Source of the DNA: CAWJMD01 sp963845675
Lineage (GTDB): Bacteria > Actinomycetota > Actinomycetes > Actinomycetales > CAWJMD01
Assembly (NCBI GenBank): GCA_963845675.1
Contig: CAWJSX010000005.1
Coordinates: forward strand, 558,001 to 622,000
DNA length: 64,000 nucleotides
Direction: 5' to 3'
Under the pieces are notes generated by a model. That model made no database searches. It saw only the letters and a list, made by a program, of their open reading frames with translations, and had not been told where the DNA came from. Position numbers and translations under genes: made by a program. How positions within the stretch are numbered: the stretch's first letter is position 1; every line of letters starts with the position of its first letter. This document shows positions 18,859 through 26,912 of the stretch, one piece after another.

Positions 18859-19458
18859 GTGAGCGATCCGGCGGAGTACGGCACCGACGAGTTCGACGTC
18901 GACCCCGAGCCGGGGGCCCGCCGTGGGGCCCACCGTGCCACCCTCAGCCCGCTCCTGACGTGGCTGCCCTGGGTGCTCGGTGCGGCCGTGTCCGTGGCGG
19001 TCATCCTGGCCGTGCTGTCCGTCGTCGGCGGCGGTGACACCCCGCTGACCGGTACCGCCGCCACGCCGTCGGAGACTGCGCCCGCGTCCGAGCCTGCCGC
19101 GTCCGAGCCGGCGCCGACGACGCCTGCGCCGACCGAGTCCGCGGCCCCCACGACGAGCGCCCCGCCCGCGACGACCGCCCCGCCGGAGCCCGACCGCTCG
19201 GTCGAGCTGGTCGTCCTCAACGGCACGCGCACCTCGGGCCTCGCCACGCGAGCGGCCAAGGAGCTGGCCGACGACGGTTGGACGGTCTCGAAGACCGACA
19301 ACTACCGCGCCGCGCAGCCGCCGACGACGGTCTACTTCGCCTCCGAGGACCTCGCCGTCACCGCCGCAGCCGTAGCCGACGTCCTGGGCGGGGTCGCACA
19401 GCTCGACGCCGGCATCGCGGACACCATCACCGTCGTGCTCGGCAACGACTACTCCTAG
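18859..19458 (+). CDS. Membrane-anchored LytR C-terminal domain protein
   Basis: A 199-residue protein with GTG start 18859. An acidic cytosolic head of about 35 residues is followed by one membrane helix (about 38-60, TWLPWVLGAAVSVAVILAVLSVV). Then comes a long Pro/Ala/Ser/Thr-rich wall-spanning linker (APASEPAASEPAPTTPAPTES) and a C-terminal LytR_C domain (about 117-199) beginning VELVVLNGTRTSGLATRAAKELADDGW. LytR_C domains often accompany LCP proteins that attach polymers to peptidoglycan, but this protein has no LCP domain. The likely location is the outer face of the membrane. It forms a two-gene unit with DUF3263. The exact function is unknown. Confidence 0.88.
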   Translation: MSDPAEYGTDEFDVDPEPGARRGAHRATLSPLLTWLPWVLGAAVSVAVILAVLSVVGGGDTPLTGTAATPSETAPASEPAASEPAPTTPAPTESAAPTTSAPPATTAPPEPDRSVELVVLNGTRTSGLATRAAKELADDGWTVSKTDNYRAAQPPTTVYFASEDLAVTAAAVADVLGGVAQLDAGIADTITVVLGNDYS

Positions 19459-19473
19459 ACCCGGGTCCGCTGT

Positions 19474-19495
19474 GTAACTTCAGTGTTACCGTAAC
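19474..19495. promoter_or_regulatory. Palindromic operator candidate for the SRPBCC-ArsR operon
   Basis: GTAAC occurs at 19474-19478, its inverse GTTAC at 19485-19489 and GTAAC again at 19491-19495. GTTACCGTAAC (19485-19495) is a perfect inverted repeat, and the outer pair forms a second dyad with a 6-nt spacer. It lies about 30-50 nt before the first gene of an operon that encodes an ArsR-family repressor, the normal place for autoregulation. Binding is not shown. Confidence 0.55.
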
Positions 19496-19526
19496 TCTTC
19501 GGCTACCAAGGTGAAGGGTGACGGAG

Positions 19527-19976
19527 ATGACAACCAGCTACCGCGCGCACCGCGAGATCGAGGCGCGTCCCGAGACGATCTGGGCCCTGCTCACCGACGC
19601 CGCCGGCTACCCGCGTTGGAACCCGACCGTCATCGGCATCGACGGCCGCATCGCCCCGGGCGAGCGCATCGCCCTCACGTCCACGGTCAACCCGAAGCGT
19701 GCCTTCAAGCTCACGGTCTCCGAGTTCACGCCGCCCACCCGGATGGTGTGGAGCGACGGGATGCCCCTCGGTCTGTTCAGCGGGGTGCGCACCTACCGCA
19801 TCGTGCCGCGGGGGCCGGTCTGCGAGTTCTCGATGGTCGAGGAGTTCTCAGGCTTGCTCGCGCCGCTGATCACGAAGACCATCCCTGACATGACCGAGTC
19901 CTTCGAGCGGTTCGCGGACGGCCTCAAGACCGCAGCGGAGCAGGAGCGCGCCGATGGTCGCGTCCCTCCCGGCTGA
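19527..19976 (+). CDS. SRPBCC-family (polyketide cyclase/START-like) protein
   Basis: A 149-residue single-domain protein. MTTSYRAHREIEARPETIWALLTDAAGYPRWNPTV is the standard SRPBCC opening, with the W-P motif closing the first helix. SEFTPPTRMVWSDGMPLGLFSGVRTYRI and the C-terminal long helix ITKTIPDMTESFERFADGLKTAAE follow. ATG 19527 was chosen because GAAGGG ends 8 nt before it; GTG 19518 is an alternative. These proteins form a hydrophobic pocket for lipids or small ligands. The gene overlaps the ArsR regulator by 23 nt, so it is co-translated; SRPBCC plus ArsR pairs are frequent and suggest a ligand-responsive module. Confidence 0.88.
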   Translation: MTTSYRAHREIEARPETIWALLTDAAGYPRWNPTVIGIDGRIAPGERIALTSTVNPKRAFKLTVSEFTPPTRMVWSDGMPLGLFSGVRTYRIVPRGPVCEFSMVEEFSGLLAPLITKTIPDMTESFERFADGLKTAAEQERADGRVPPG

Positions 19977-20304
19977 CGCCCTCGACGCCCTCGGCGACGC
20001 CAACCGGCGGGCGATCGTCGAGAGCCTCGCGCGCCGCGACAAGTCCGTGCAGGAGATCGCGGACGAGCTGCCCATCTCCCGCCCAGCGGTCTCGCGCCAC
20101 CTGCGTCTGCTGAAGAACGCCGGGCTGGTGGCCGACCGGGCGGACGGCACCCGCCGCATCTACAGCCTCGACCCCGAGGGTGCGCGGGCCACCGCGGCCT
20201 ACTTCGAGCAGGTCTGGGGTGAGGCCGCGGCCCGCTTCCGGCTGGTGGCCGAGAACGTCTCGGACAGTCCTTCGCCGAACGCCACCACCGGACCGGGGGC
20301 CTGA
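19954..20304 (+). CDS. ArsR-family transcriptional regulator
   Basis: A 116-residue winged helix-turn-helix protein. LDALGDANRRAIVESLARRDKSVQEIADELPISRPAVSRHLRLLKNAGLVADRADGTRRIYSL covers the whole DNA-binding domain; SRPAVSRHLRLL is the recognition helix and GTRRIYSLD the wing. No CxC metal-binding motif is present, so this is the non-metal ArsR subgroup that commonly controls an adjacent SRPBCC gene. It is sandwiched between two SRPBCC genes, overlapping the first by 23 nt and directly abutting the second. The palindrome at 19474-19495 is the probable operator. Confidence 0.92.
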   Translation: MVASLPADALDALGDANRRAIVESLARRDKSVQEIADELPISRPAVSRHLRLLKNAGLVADRADGTRRIYSLDPEGARATAAYFEQVWGEAAARFRLVAENVSDSPSPNATTGPGA

Positions 20305-20736
20305 GTGGACGCCATCACCCAGGAGTTCGAGGTGGCGGCGCCGGTGGAGCGGGCCTTCACCGTCTGGACCACCAAGGCGGCGACCTGGTGGCCACGGGAC
20401 CACACGATGGGTGGTGACGACCACGCCGAGGTCGTGTTCGAGCCCGGGGCCGGCGGACGGATCTACGAGCGCACGGCGACGGGTGACGAGCTCGAGTGGG
20501 GCGAGGTCGTGTCGTGGGACCCCCCGCGCCGGGTCTCGTACCTCTGGCACCTCTTCTTCGACCGCTCCGAGGCCACCCAGGTCGTGGTGTCCTTCGCGCC
20601 GACACCGGACGGCGGGACACGCGTGACCATCGAGCAGTCGGGGTTCGAGCGTCTCGGCGAGGCCGGGCGCCGGCGGCGGGAGCGGACCCACTCCGCCTGG
20701 CGGCACCTCACCGGCCTGTACCGCGAGGCCCTCTGA
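20305..20736 (+). CDS. SRPBCC-family protein, AHSA1 (Aha1-like) type
   Basis: A 143-residue protein starting at GTG 20305, immediately after the TGA of the ArsR gene (zero gap, so coupled). MDAITQEFEVAAPVERAFTVWT and WWPRDHTMGGDDHAEVVFEPGAGGRIYER match the activator of Hsp90 ATPase homologue 1-like group. SWDPPRRVSYLWHLFF and GGTRVTIEQSGFERLG are the later strands, and HSAWRHLTGLY is the final helix. It is probably a small-molecule-binding protein in the cytosol. Third gene of the SRPBCC-ArsR-SRPBCC operon, likely under the same regulator. The ligand is unknown. Confidence 0.88.
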   Translation: MDAITQEFEVAAPVERAFTVWTTKAATWWPRDHTMGGDDHAEVVFEPGAGGRIYERTATGDELEWGEVVSWDPPRRVSYLWHLFFDRSEATQVVVSFAPTPDGGTRVTIEQSGFERLGEAGRRRRERTHSAWRHLTGLYREAL

Positions 20737-20787
20737 CCGCTCACCCCGCGGCGACGGGACGTGCCCGCGTCCGGCAGACTCCTGCGC

Positions 20788-22267
20788 GTGAGCGAAGCCA
20801 CCCTCGACGCGGTCGTCGTCGGCTCCGGACCGAACGGCCTCGCGGCCGCGGTGACACTGGCGCGCGCAGGCCTGGGCGTCGAGGTCCTCGAGGCCGAGCC
20901 GACCGTCGGCGGCGGCGCCCGGACGCTGGACCTCGGCCTGGCCGACGGCCTCGTGCACGACATCTGCTCGGCCGTGCACCCGATGGCCGTCGCCGCCCCC
21001 TTCATGAAGCAGTTCGACCTCGCCGCCCGGGGCGTCGAGTTCGTCACCCCCGACATCTCCTACGCCCAACCGCTCGACGGCGGGCGGGCCGGGCTCGCCT
21101 ACCGCGACATCGAGCGCACCGCGGACCGTCTCGGCGCGGACGGCAGCACCTGGAAGCGGCTGCTCGGCCCCCTGGCCCGGCACGAGGACCGGCTCGTCGA
21201 GTTCGCCCTCGGCGACTACCGCTCCCTGCCGGGCAGCGTCGGAGGCCTGCTGACGGCGACCCGGTTCGCGCTGCGACTGCTCGACCAGGGCACCCCGGCA
21301 TGGAACCGCCGCTTCCGCACCGAGGAGGCCGCCGCGCTGCTCACCGGGGTCAGCGCCCACGCCATCTCGCCGATGCCCTCGATCGGCGCGGCCGGAAGCG
21401 CCCTGCTGCTGGCCCCGATCGCCCACGCGTCGGGCTGGCCGCTGCCGGTCGGCGGGAGCGGGGCCCTCGTGGCCGCCCTCGTCGCCGACCTCGAGGCGCA
21501 CGGCGGACGGGTCCTACCCGACTCGCCGGTGTCCGGCTGGGCCGACCTCCCGCCGGCGCGCGCCTACCTGTTCGACACCGCCCCGCGCACCGTCCTGAAG
21601 GTCCTGGGCGACCGGCTGCCCCGCGCCGCGGCCCGGCGCCTCGACCGGTTCAGGTACGGCAACGCCGCCGCCAAGGTCGACTACGTCCTGAACGGCCCGG
21701 TCCCGTGGGCCGAGCCCGAGGTCGGACGCGCGGGCACGGTCCACGTCGGCGGCACCCGCGCCGACATGGCCCGGGCGGAGGACCAGGTCGCGTCGGGGCG
21801 GCACGCCGACCAGCCGGTGGTGCTGCTCAGCGACCCGGCGGTCTTCGACCCCGGCCGCGAGGTCGGCGGCCTCCGTCCGCTGTGGACCTACGCCCACGTG
21901 CCCGGCCGGCTCGCACCGGGACGTGACCGAGGACGTCACCGCCCAGATCGAGCGCTTCGCACCCGGCTTCCGCGACGTCGTGGTGTCGAGCCGCTGCACC
22001 CCGGCGGCACACATGAGCGACCACAACGAGAACTACGTCGGCGGCGACATCGCCGCCGGGGCCGTCAGCACCTGGCAGGTGCTGGCCCGTCCGACCGCCA
22101 CGCCCAACCCGTACCGGACGGGCGCGGACGGGGTCTACATCTGCTCCGCGTCCTCGCCTCCGGGGCCGGGCGTGCACGGGATGTGCGGTTGGGCCGCTGC
22201 CCGCAGCGTGCTGCGCGAGCGGTTCGGCATCACGACGATGCCGTCGCTCGCTCCGTCGAGCCACTGA
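20788..22267 (+). CDS. NAD(P)/FAD-dependent oxidoreductase, phytoene-desaturase-like, one frameshift
   Basis: About 492 residues after correction. The start GTG 20788 lies 7 nt after CAGACT. DAVVVGSGPNGLAAAVTLARAGLGVEVLEAEPTVGGGART is the N-terminal dinucleotide-binding motif, GXGXXG followed by the E of strand 2. HDICSAVHPMAVAAPFM and SAHAISPMPS are typical of the CrtI/RetSat-like group. Adding or dropping one base near 21905 joins PLWTYAHVP to DVTEDVTAQIERFAPGFRDVV, and the C-terminal FAD block GADGVYICSASSPPGPGVHGMCGWAAA follows. It probably oxidises or isomerises a lipophilic compound; no carotenoid genes are nearby. Its last 38 nt overlap the convergent HTTM gene. Confidence 0.87.
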
Positions 22268-23144
22268 GCCGGTCCAGCGCCGGTACCCGGTCCGCGAGCC
22301 GCCGGAGACGGGGCACGGCACGCTCGAGCGGCAGGAAGGCGAGCCAGCACACCACCGTCGGCAGGAAGTGGATGCCGAGCGCCAGGAACGTCGTGAGGTG
22401 GAAGAGCATGAAGAACGACACCGCGGCGAGCAGCCACCGCCCGCGCAGCCAGAGGACCGCCGGCGACAGGAACTCGGCGGCCAGCAGCATCCACTGACCG
22501 GCCACCAGCACGACCGGGTAGTCGAGCGTCCACCTGACCCACGCCGAGCCCCGCCGCAGGATCGCCCACGTGAAGACGGAGCCGTTGGCCCACGTCCACG
22601 GGCTGCCGGCCCGCACCCACTTGTTCACCGCGGACCCGAAGTAGGTGATCACGGTCGCCACGGCGATGACCTTCACCGCCCACCCGGCGGCCTGGCTGGA
22701 TGCGTTGTCGGTGAAGCGAGCCCGGCCCACCGTCGGCAGCACGAGCACCGCCACCATCAGCGCCATGTGGTCGTGCGAGACGTAGGAGAAACCCTGGGAG
22801 TTCATCATCCAGGCCGTGAACGCGACGGCCACGGCGCCGCCGGCCAGGCGGGGGAGCCGGCTCGTCGCCGCGACGAGCGACCCGACCACGATCACCGCGA
22901 GCAGCACCCACGCGACGGTCACGGACGGCCCCGGGAACGGCAGCACCCTCGCGAAGAGGGTCGGCTGGTACAGCGACGGGGCGTACCCGTGGCCGATCAC
23001 GTCGTTGGTCACGAACAGCACGTCGAACACGACGAAGAGGTAGATGGCCGCCCGCAGCACCGCGACGCGGGCGAGGGGCACCGGCGAGAACCACCAGCCG
23101 ACGAGCCCGCCACCGAGCCGCCGGGCCCGGTCGGTCGCGCTCAC
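22230..23144 (-). CDS. HTTM-domain integral membrane protein (vitamin K-dependent carboxylase-like)
   Basis: A 304-residue protein with six or more hydrophobic helices (AVLRAAIYLFVVFDVLFV, VAWVLLAVIVVGSLVAA, VKVIAVATVITYFGSAVNKW, LLAAVSFFMLFHLTTFLALGIHFLP, TVVCWLAFLP). The HTTM family (horizontally transferred transmembrane domain) is related to the gamma-carboxylase membrane core; MNSQGFSYVSHDHMALM and YFGSAVNKWVRAG are conserved points. The GTG start at 23144 overlaps the TGA of the upstream gene by 4 nt, so the two membrane proteins are co-produced. The catalytic activity of bacterial HTTM proteins is mostly unknown. Confidence 0.85.
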   Translation of the reverse strand: MSATDRARRLGGGLVGWWFSPVPLARVAVLRAAIYLFVVFDVLFVTNDVIGHGYAPSLYQPTLFARVLPFPGPSVTVAWVLLAVIVVGSLVAATSRLPRLAGGAVAVAFTAWMMNSQGFSYVSHDHMALMVAVLVLPTVGRARFTDNASSQAAGWAVKVIAVATVITYFGSAVNKWVRAGSPWTWANGSVFTWAILRRGSAWVRWTLDYPVVLVAGQWMLLAAEFLSPAVLWLRGRWLLAAVSFFMLFHLTTFLALGIHFLPTVVCWLAFLPLERAVPRLRRLADRVPALDRLSGSTERATASS

Positions 23145-23626
23145 GACCCGGCCTCGTCGGTGTCGGTCGTGACCGTCCACCGGGCCAGCTCCTCGGTCGA
23201 GACCTCACCGGTCGGTCGGCCCCGAGACAGCTGGCTGGTGTCGCGCATCAGGTACAGCGCCGTGTACCGGGGCTCGTCGGGGTGCAGGCCGGCGTGCGCG
23301 TCCGCCAGCCCCTGCAGCAGGGACGGGTCCGCGACCACGCGTCCGAGCTGGTTCTCGATCTCGGCCCGCCCGACGCCGACGCCGGTGGCGCTCAGGGGTA
23401 CCCGGACCTGCTCCTGGGCTGTGGTGTCGGCGAGCACGTACACGGACCGCACGGTGCCGTCGGGGTCCCTCGCGGTCGCGTACTGGGACAGCGACCCGAA
23501 CGGGAACAGGTCGTTGGTGTCCTCCACCTGCCCGACGACCAGCACCGCGAGCGCCACCGCGACGACGGCGAGCCGCCAGGTCGCTCCCCACGGCCGGAGA
23601 CGCTGGTCCGTGGCTCCGGCTGACAT
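23141..23626 (-). CDS. Single-pass membrane protein of unknown function, partner of HTTM protein
   Basis: A 161-residue protein with ATG start 23626. A basic head (MSAGATDQRLRPWGATWR) precedes one membrane helix (about 19-34, LAVVAVALAVLVVGQV). An outside domain then contains DLFPFGSLSQYATARDPDGTVRSVYVLADTTAQEQVRVPL and a C-terminal acidic tail. I know no family name, but the FPFGSLSQYA segment after the helix looks like the short partner proteins often found beside HTTM genes. It overlaps the HTTM gene by 4 nt. It lies divergent to groEL2, whose CIRCE elements are 70-130 nt away. Confidence 0.7.
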   Translation of the reverse strand: MSAGATDQRLRPWGATWRLAVVAVALAVLVVGQVEDTNDLFPFGSLSQYATARDPDGTVRSVYVLADTTAQEQVRVPLSATGVGVGRAEIENQLGRVVADPSLLQGLADAHAGLHPDEPRYTALYLMRDTSQLSRGRPTGEVSTEELARWTVTTDTDEAGS

Positions 23627-23694
23627 GTGTCCCGAGCGTAGTCGGACCCCGGGGCTCCCGAGCCTGCCGCGGCCACGCTCAGGCAGCCCCGTGG

Positions 23695-23721
23695 CTTGCA
23701 CTCGGAGTACCAGAGTGCTAA
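23695..23721 (+). promoter_or_regulatory. CIRCE element 1 (HrcA operator) upstream of groEL2
   Basis: CTTGCACTC, 9 nt, GAGTGCTAA. The right arm matches the CIRCE consensus exactly (TTAGCACTC-N9-GAGTGCTAA) and the left arm differs at two positions. HrcA binds this in the absence of heat stress. GCTAAT at the 3' arm could double as a -10 element, so repression would block the promoter. Confidence 0.85.
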
Positions 23722-23729
23722 TCATTGAC

Positions 23730-23756
23730 CTGGCACTCACGCTCTGCGAGTGCCAG
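23730..23756 (+). promoter_or_regulatory. CIRCE element 2 (HrcA operator) upstream of groEL2
   Basis: CTGGCACTC, 9 nt, GAGTGCCAG: a perfect 9-bp inverted repeat with CIRCE spacing, 8 nt after CIRCE 1. Two tandem CIRCE copies imply tight HrcA control of the following chaperonin gene. TTGACC at 23725-23730 touches its left edge. Confidence 0.85.
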
Positions 23757-23879
23757 AGGTCCGACCCCAGTGAGGGCGGCAGCGCGGGTGCAACAGGGCA
23801 CCGGCGAGGTCGACCCGTCCGTCGCGGGCGCTGGCTCGGCCACCACCACCAGCCACCCGTTTCGGGAGGAACCACTCAG

Positions 23880-25505
<1,626 letters not shown>

Positions 25506-25523
25506 TCCGGTCCTGAGCCAGAG

Positions 25524-25560
25524 CCGGAGGGCGGTCCCCATCACGGGGGCCGCCCTCCGG
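25524..25560 (+). terminator. Rho-independent-like terminator of groEL2
   Basis: CCGGAGGGCGG (25524-25534) pairs perfectly with CCGCCCTCCGG (25550-25560), and an inner TCCCC/GGGGG extends the stem, 19 nt after the stop codon. No T-run follows, as is usual in high-GC actinobacteria. Confidence 0.85.
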
Positions 25561-25610
25561 CCTGTCCGGGGTCTCACGATGTGGTCGGCGTCCGGATCCG
25601 GCCGGCACCT

Positions 25611-25719
25611 CGGTCCACGCGTGTCCACACGCCTGTGCACGGCGCGGTCCACAGGTTCGCGCGGTGCAGCCGGCCACGTCGACCGCCGGATCCACAGGCC
25701 GTCCACACCTGTGTCCACA
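25611..25719 (+). repeat. Cluster of DnaA-box-like 9-mers (NNNTCCACA)
   Basis: Five exact TCCACA cores lie on the same strand: GTGTCCACA at 25621 and 25711, CGGTCCACA at 25645, GGATCCACA at 25688 and CCGTCCACA at 25699. A sixth, one mismatch off, is at 25611. The actinobacterial DnaA box is TTGTCCACA. No dnaA or dnaN is nearby, so this is not oriC. It could titrate DnaA or regulate the RNA promoter 50 nt downstream; neither is shown. Confidence 0.5.
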
Positions 25720-25769
25720 GGCTGTGCGTTGCGGTGCCAGGACCGGTTCGATGAACTTCCCGAAAGCCC

Positions 25770-25799
25770 TTGCGCGGGTGTCGGTTACGGCGATAGAAA
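25770..25799 (+). promoter_or_regulatory. Candidate sigma-A promoter of the structured RNA locus
   Basis: TTGCGC (25770-25775), 18 nt, then TAGAAA (25794-25799) in the unusually AT-rich stretch GATAGAAAT. Transcription would begin near 25806. It stands out because the surrounding 600 nt are otherwise strongly GC-rich and lack such hexamers. Confidence 0.45.
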
Positions 25800-25805
25800 T
25801 CTCCC

Positions 25806-26119
25806 ACGCCAGCTCGACGGCGAGGCCCGGCAGGTGGGGAGACCCACCGGCAGGGCACCGCGGACGAGAGGGCGGACCGGTCGGGGAACCGACGGGCCGC
25901 ACCACGCGGGGCAACCCGCGAGGCGGCGCCGATGACGCGGCGCCGGGCTCGGCAGGACCTGGTCGGGCGGGGTTCCTGAACGGGTGTCCCGGTCACCTCG
26001 GTGACCGGATGGCCTGGATGGGCGGGCGTCGTCCCGATGCTCCTGAGACCGGCTCGCCGGGCTCGGGCGCGACCACCGCGAACTCGAGGCCCCTCCATCT
26101 CATACGTGGAGGGGCCTCG
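25806..26119 (+). ncRNA. Candidate structured noncoding RNA, about 310 nt, family not recognised
   Basis: The stretch lacks a believable protein gene on either strand but is full of strong local hairpins. Three have GNRA tetraloops in the + orientation: GGTGGG-GAGA-CCCACC (25833-25848), GTCGG-GGAA-CCGAC (25880-25893) and CGCGGG-GCAA-CCCGCG (25905-25920). Two more are GGCGCCG/CGGCGCC (25925-25944) and CCGGTCAC-CTCG-GTGACCGG (25989-26008). A promoter-like sequence ends at 25799 and a 13-bp terminator closes it at 26119. The downstream gene has its own leaderless -10, so this looks like an independent transcript rather than a leader. I looked for RNase P, tmRNA, SRP RNA, cobalamin, SAM, TPP and c-di-AMP hallmarks and saw none. 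The 5' end is inferred. Confidence 0.5.
26085..26119 (+). terminator. Strong terminator closing the RNA locus
   Basis: A 13-bp perfect stem, CGAGGCCCCTCCA (26085-26097) with TGGAGGGGCCTCG (26107-26119), and a 9-nt loop, followed by ACCCATTT. It lies 28 nt before the next gene and just upstream of that gene's -10, so it separates the two transcripts. Confidence 0.85.
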
Positions 26120-26135
26120 ACCCATTTCCGGCACC

Positions 26136-26141
26136 TAGGGT
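26136..26141 (+). promoter_or_regulatory. -10 hexamer TAGGGT of a leaderless promoter for the DUF4031 gene
   Basis: TAGGGT ends exactly 6 nt before ATG 26148. This spacing matches at least five other genes in the window and places the transcription start on the A of the start codon. Confidence 0.5.
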
Positions 26142-26147
26142 GACGGG

Positions 26148-26912
26148 ATGGCCGTGCTCATCGACCCCCCGAGGTGGCCGGCCCACGGCCGCGTCTGGAG
26201 CCATCTGGCCAGTGACACCTCGCTCGACGAGCTGCACGCCTTCGCGGGTGCCTCGGGCATCCCCCGTCGCGCCTTCGAGGGTGACCACTACGACGTGCCC
26301 GCCGAGCTGTACGCGCGGGCCGTGGCGGCCGGCGCCGAGGAGGTCGAGGGACGCGAGCTGCTGCGGCGGCTGGTCGAGGCGGGCCTGCGGGTGCCGAAGC
26401 GCCGGGGCGAGCGCGTGCTGACCAGCGAGCGGCGGGACGGTGGGGAGCAGCCGGGCCTGCACGCCGTCGACCTCGTGCTGTCCGTGCTGGGCGCACCTGC
26501 CGACGGGTCCCTCGCGGCTTGGGGGCTCGTGCGGGACGGCGACGGGAACGTCCTGCTCGCCGCCGTCGGGGCGGCCGGGGCGTGGACGCTGCCCGGTGGC
26601 CGGCTGGCCGCCGGCGACCACCTGGACGACCCGTTGCGGCGCGCGCTGGCCACGACCGGCGTACGGCCCCACGGAGGGGCGCACTCGCTGGGTTACCGCC
26701 GGGTGCGCCCGCTCGGGTCAGCCGCCGGCGCTCGCGGCGGCTGGACCTACCAGGTGGTGCTCGCGCTCTCCGCGCACGGCCCGGCCGGTGAGCGCTCGGC
26801 CTGGCACCCCGCCGTGTCCGCAGTCGACGCCCTGCGGTCAACACCCTGGGGTCCCCTCGTCGCCCACGCCGTCGAGGCCCGGCCCTCGCCGGGTCCGCGG
26901 TCACCGGCATGA
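26148..26912 (+). CDS. DUF4031 domain fused to a degenerate NUDIX-like domain
   Basis: A 254-residue protein. The N-terminal DUF4031 (about 1-90) is MAVLIDPPRWPAHGRVWSHLASDTSLDELHAFAGASGIPRRAFEGDHYDVPAE, a small domain typical of actinobacteria. The C-terminal half (about 105-245) has the NUDIX strand order WGLVRDGDGNVLLA / GAWTLPGGRLAAGD / YRRVRPL / WTYQVVLAL. The NUDIX box, normally GX5EX7REUXEEXGU, reads GGRLAAGDHLDDPLRRALATTG and lacks the metal-binding REXXEE glutamates, so hydrolysis is unlikely; a sensing or binding role is more plausible. It overlaps mocA by 4 nt (ATGA) and so belongs to the molybdenum cofactor/cox neighbourhood. Confidence 0.8.
   Translation: MAVLIDPPRWPAHGRVWSHLASDTSLDELHAFAGASGIPRRAFEGDHYDVPAELYARAVAAGAEEVEGRELLRRLVEAGLRVPKRRGERVLTSERRDGGEQPGLHAVDLVLSVLGAPADGSLAAWGLVRDGDGNVLLAAVGAAGAWTLPGGRLAAGDHLDDPLRRALATTGVRPHGGAHSLGYRRVRPLGSAAGARGGWTYQVVLALSAHGPAGERSAWHPAVSAVDALRSTPWGPLVAHAVEARPSPGPRSPA

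Noticed and set aside
25611..25719. Chromosomal origin of replication
   Set aside because: Boxes resemble DnaA sites but dnaA, dnaN, gyrB or parAB genes are absent and there is no AT-rich unwinding region.
25806..26119. Known RNA: RNase P, tmRNA, SRP RNA, or c-di-AMP/SAM/cobalamin/TPP riboswitch
   Set aside because: The conserved cores I looked for by eye (for example tmRNA acceptor end with CCA, the RNase P conserved core, SRP GGAA-loop helix context, riboswitch signature boxes) are not present. A covariance search would be decisive.
25574..26134. A 186-codon minus-strand frame across the RNA locus
   Set aside because: Arg/Pro-rich, no recognisable domain, no ribosome-binding site, and it crosses both the DnaA-box cluster and the terminator stem.
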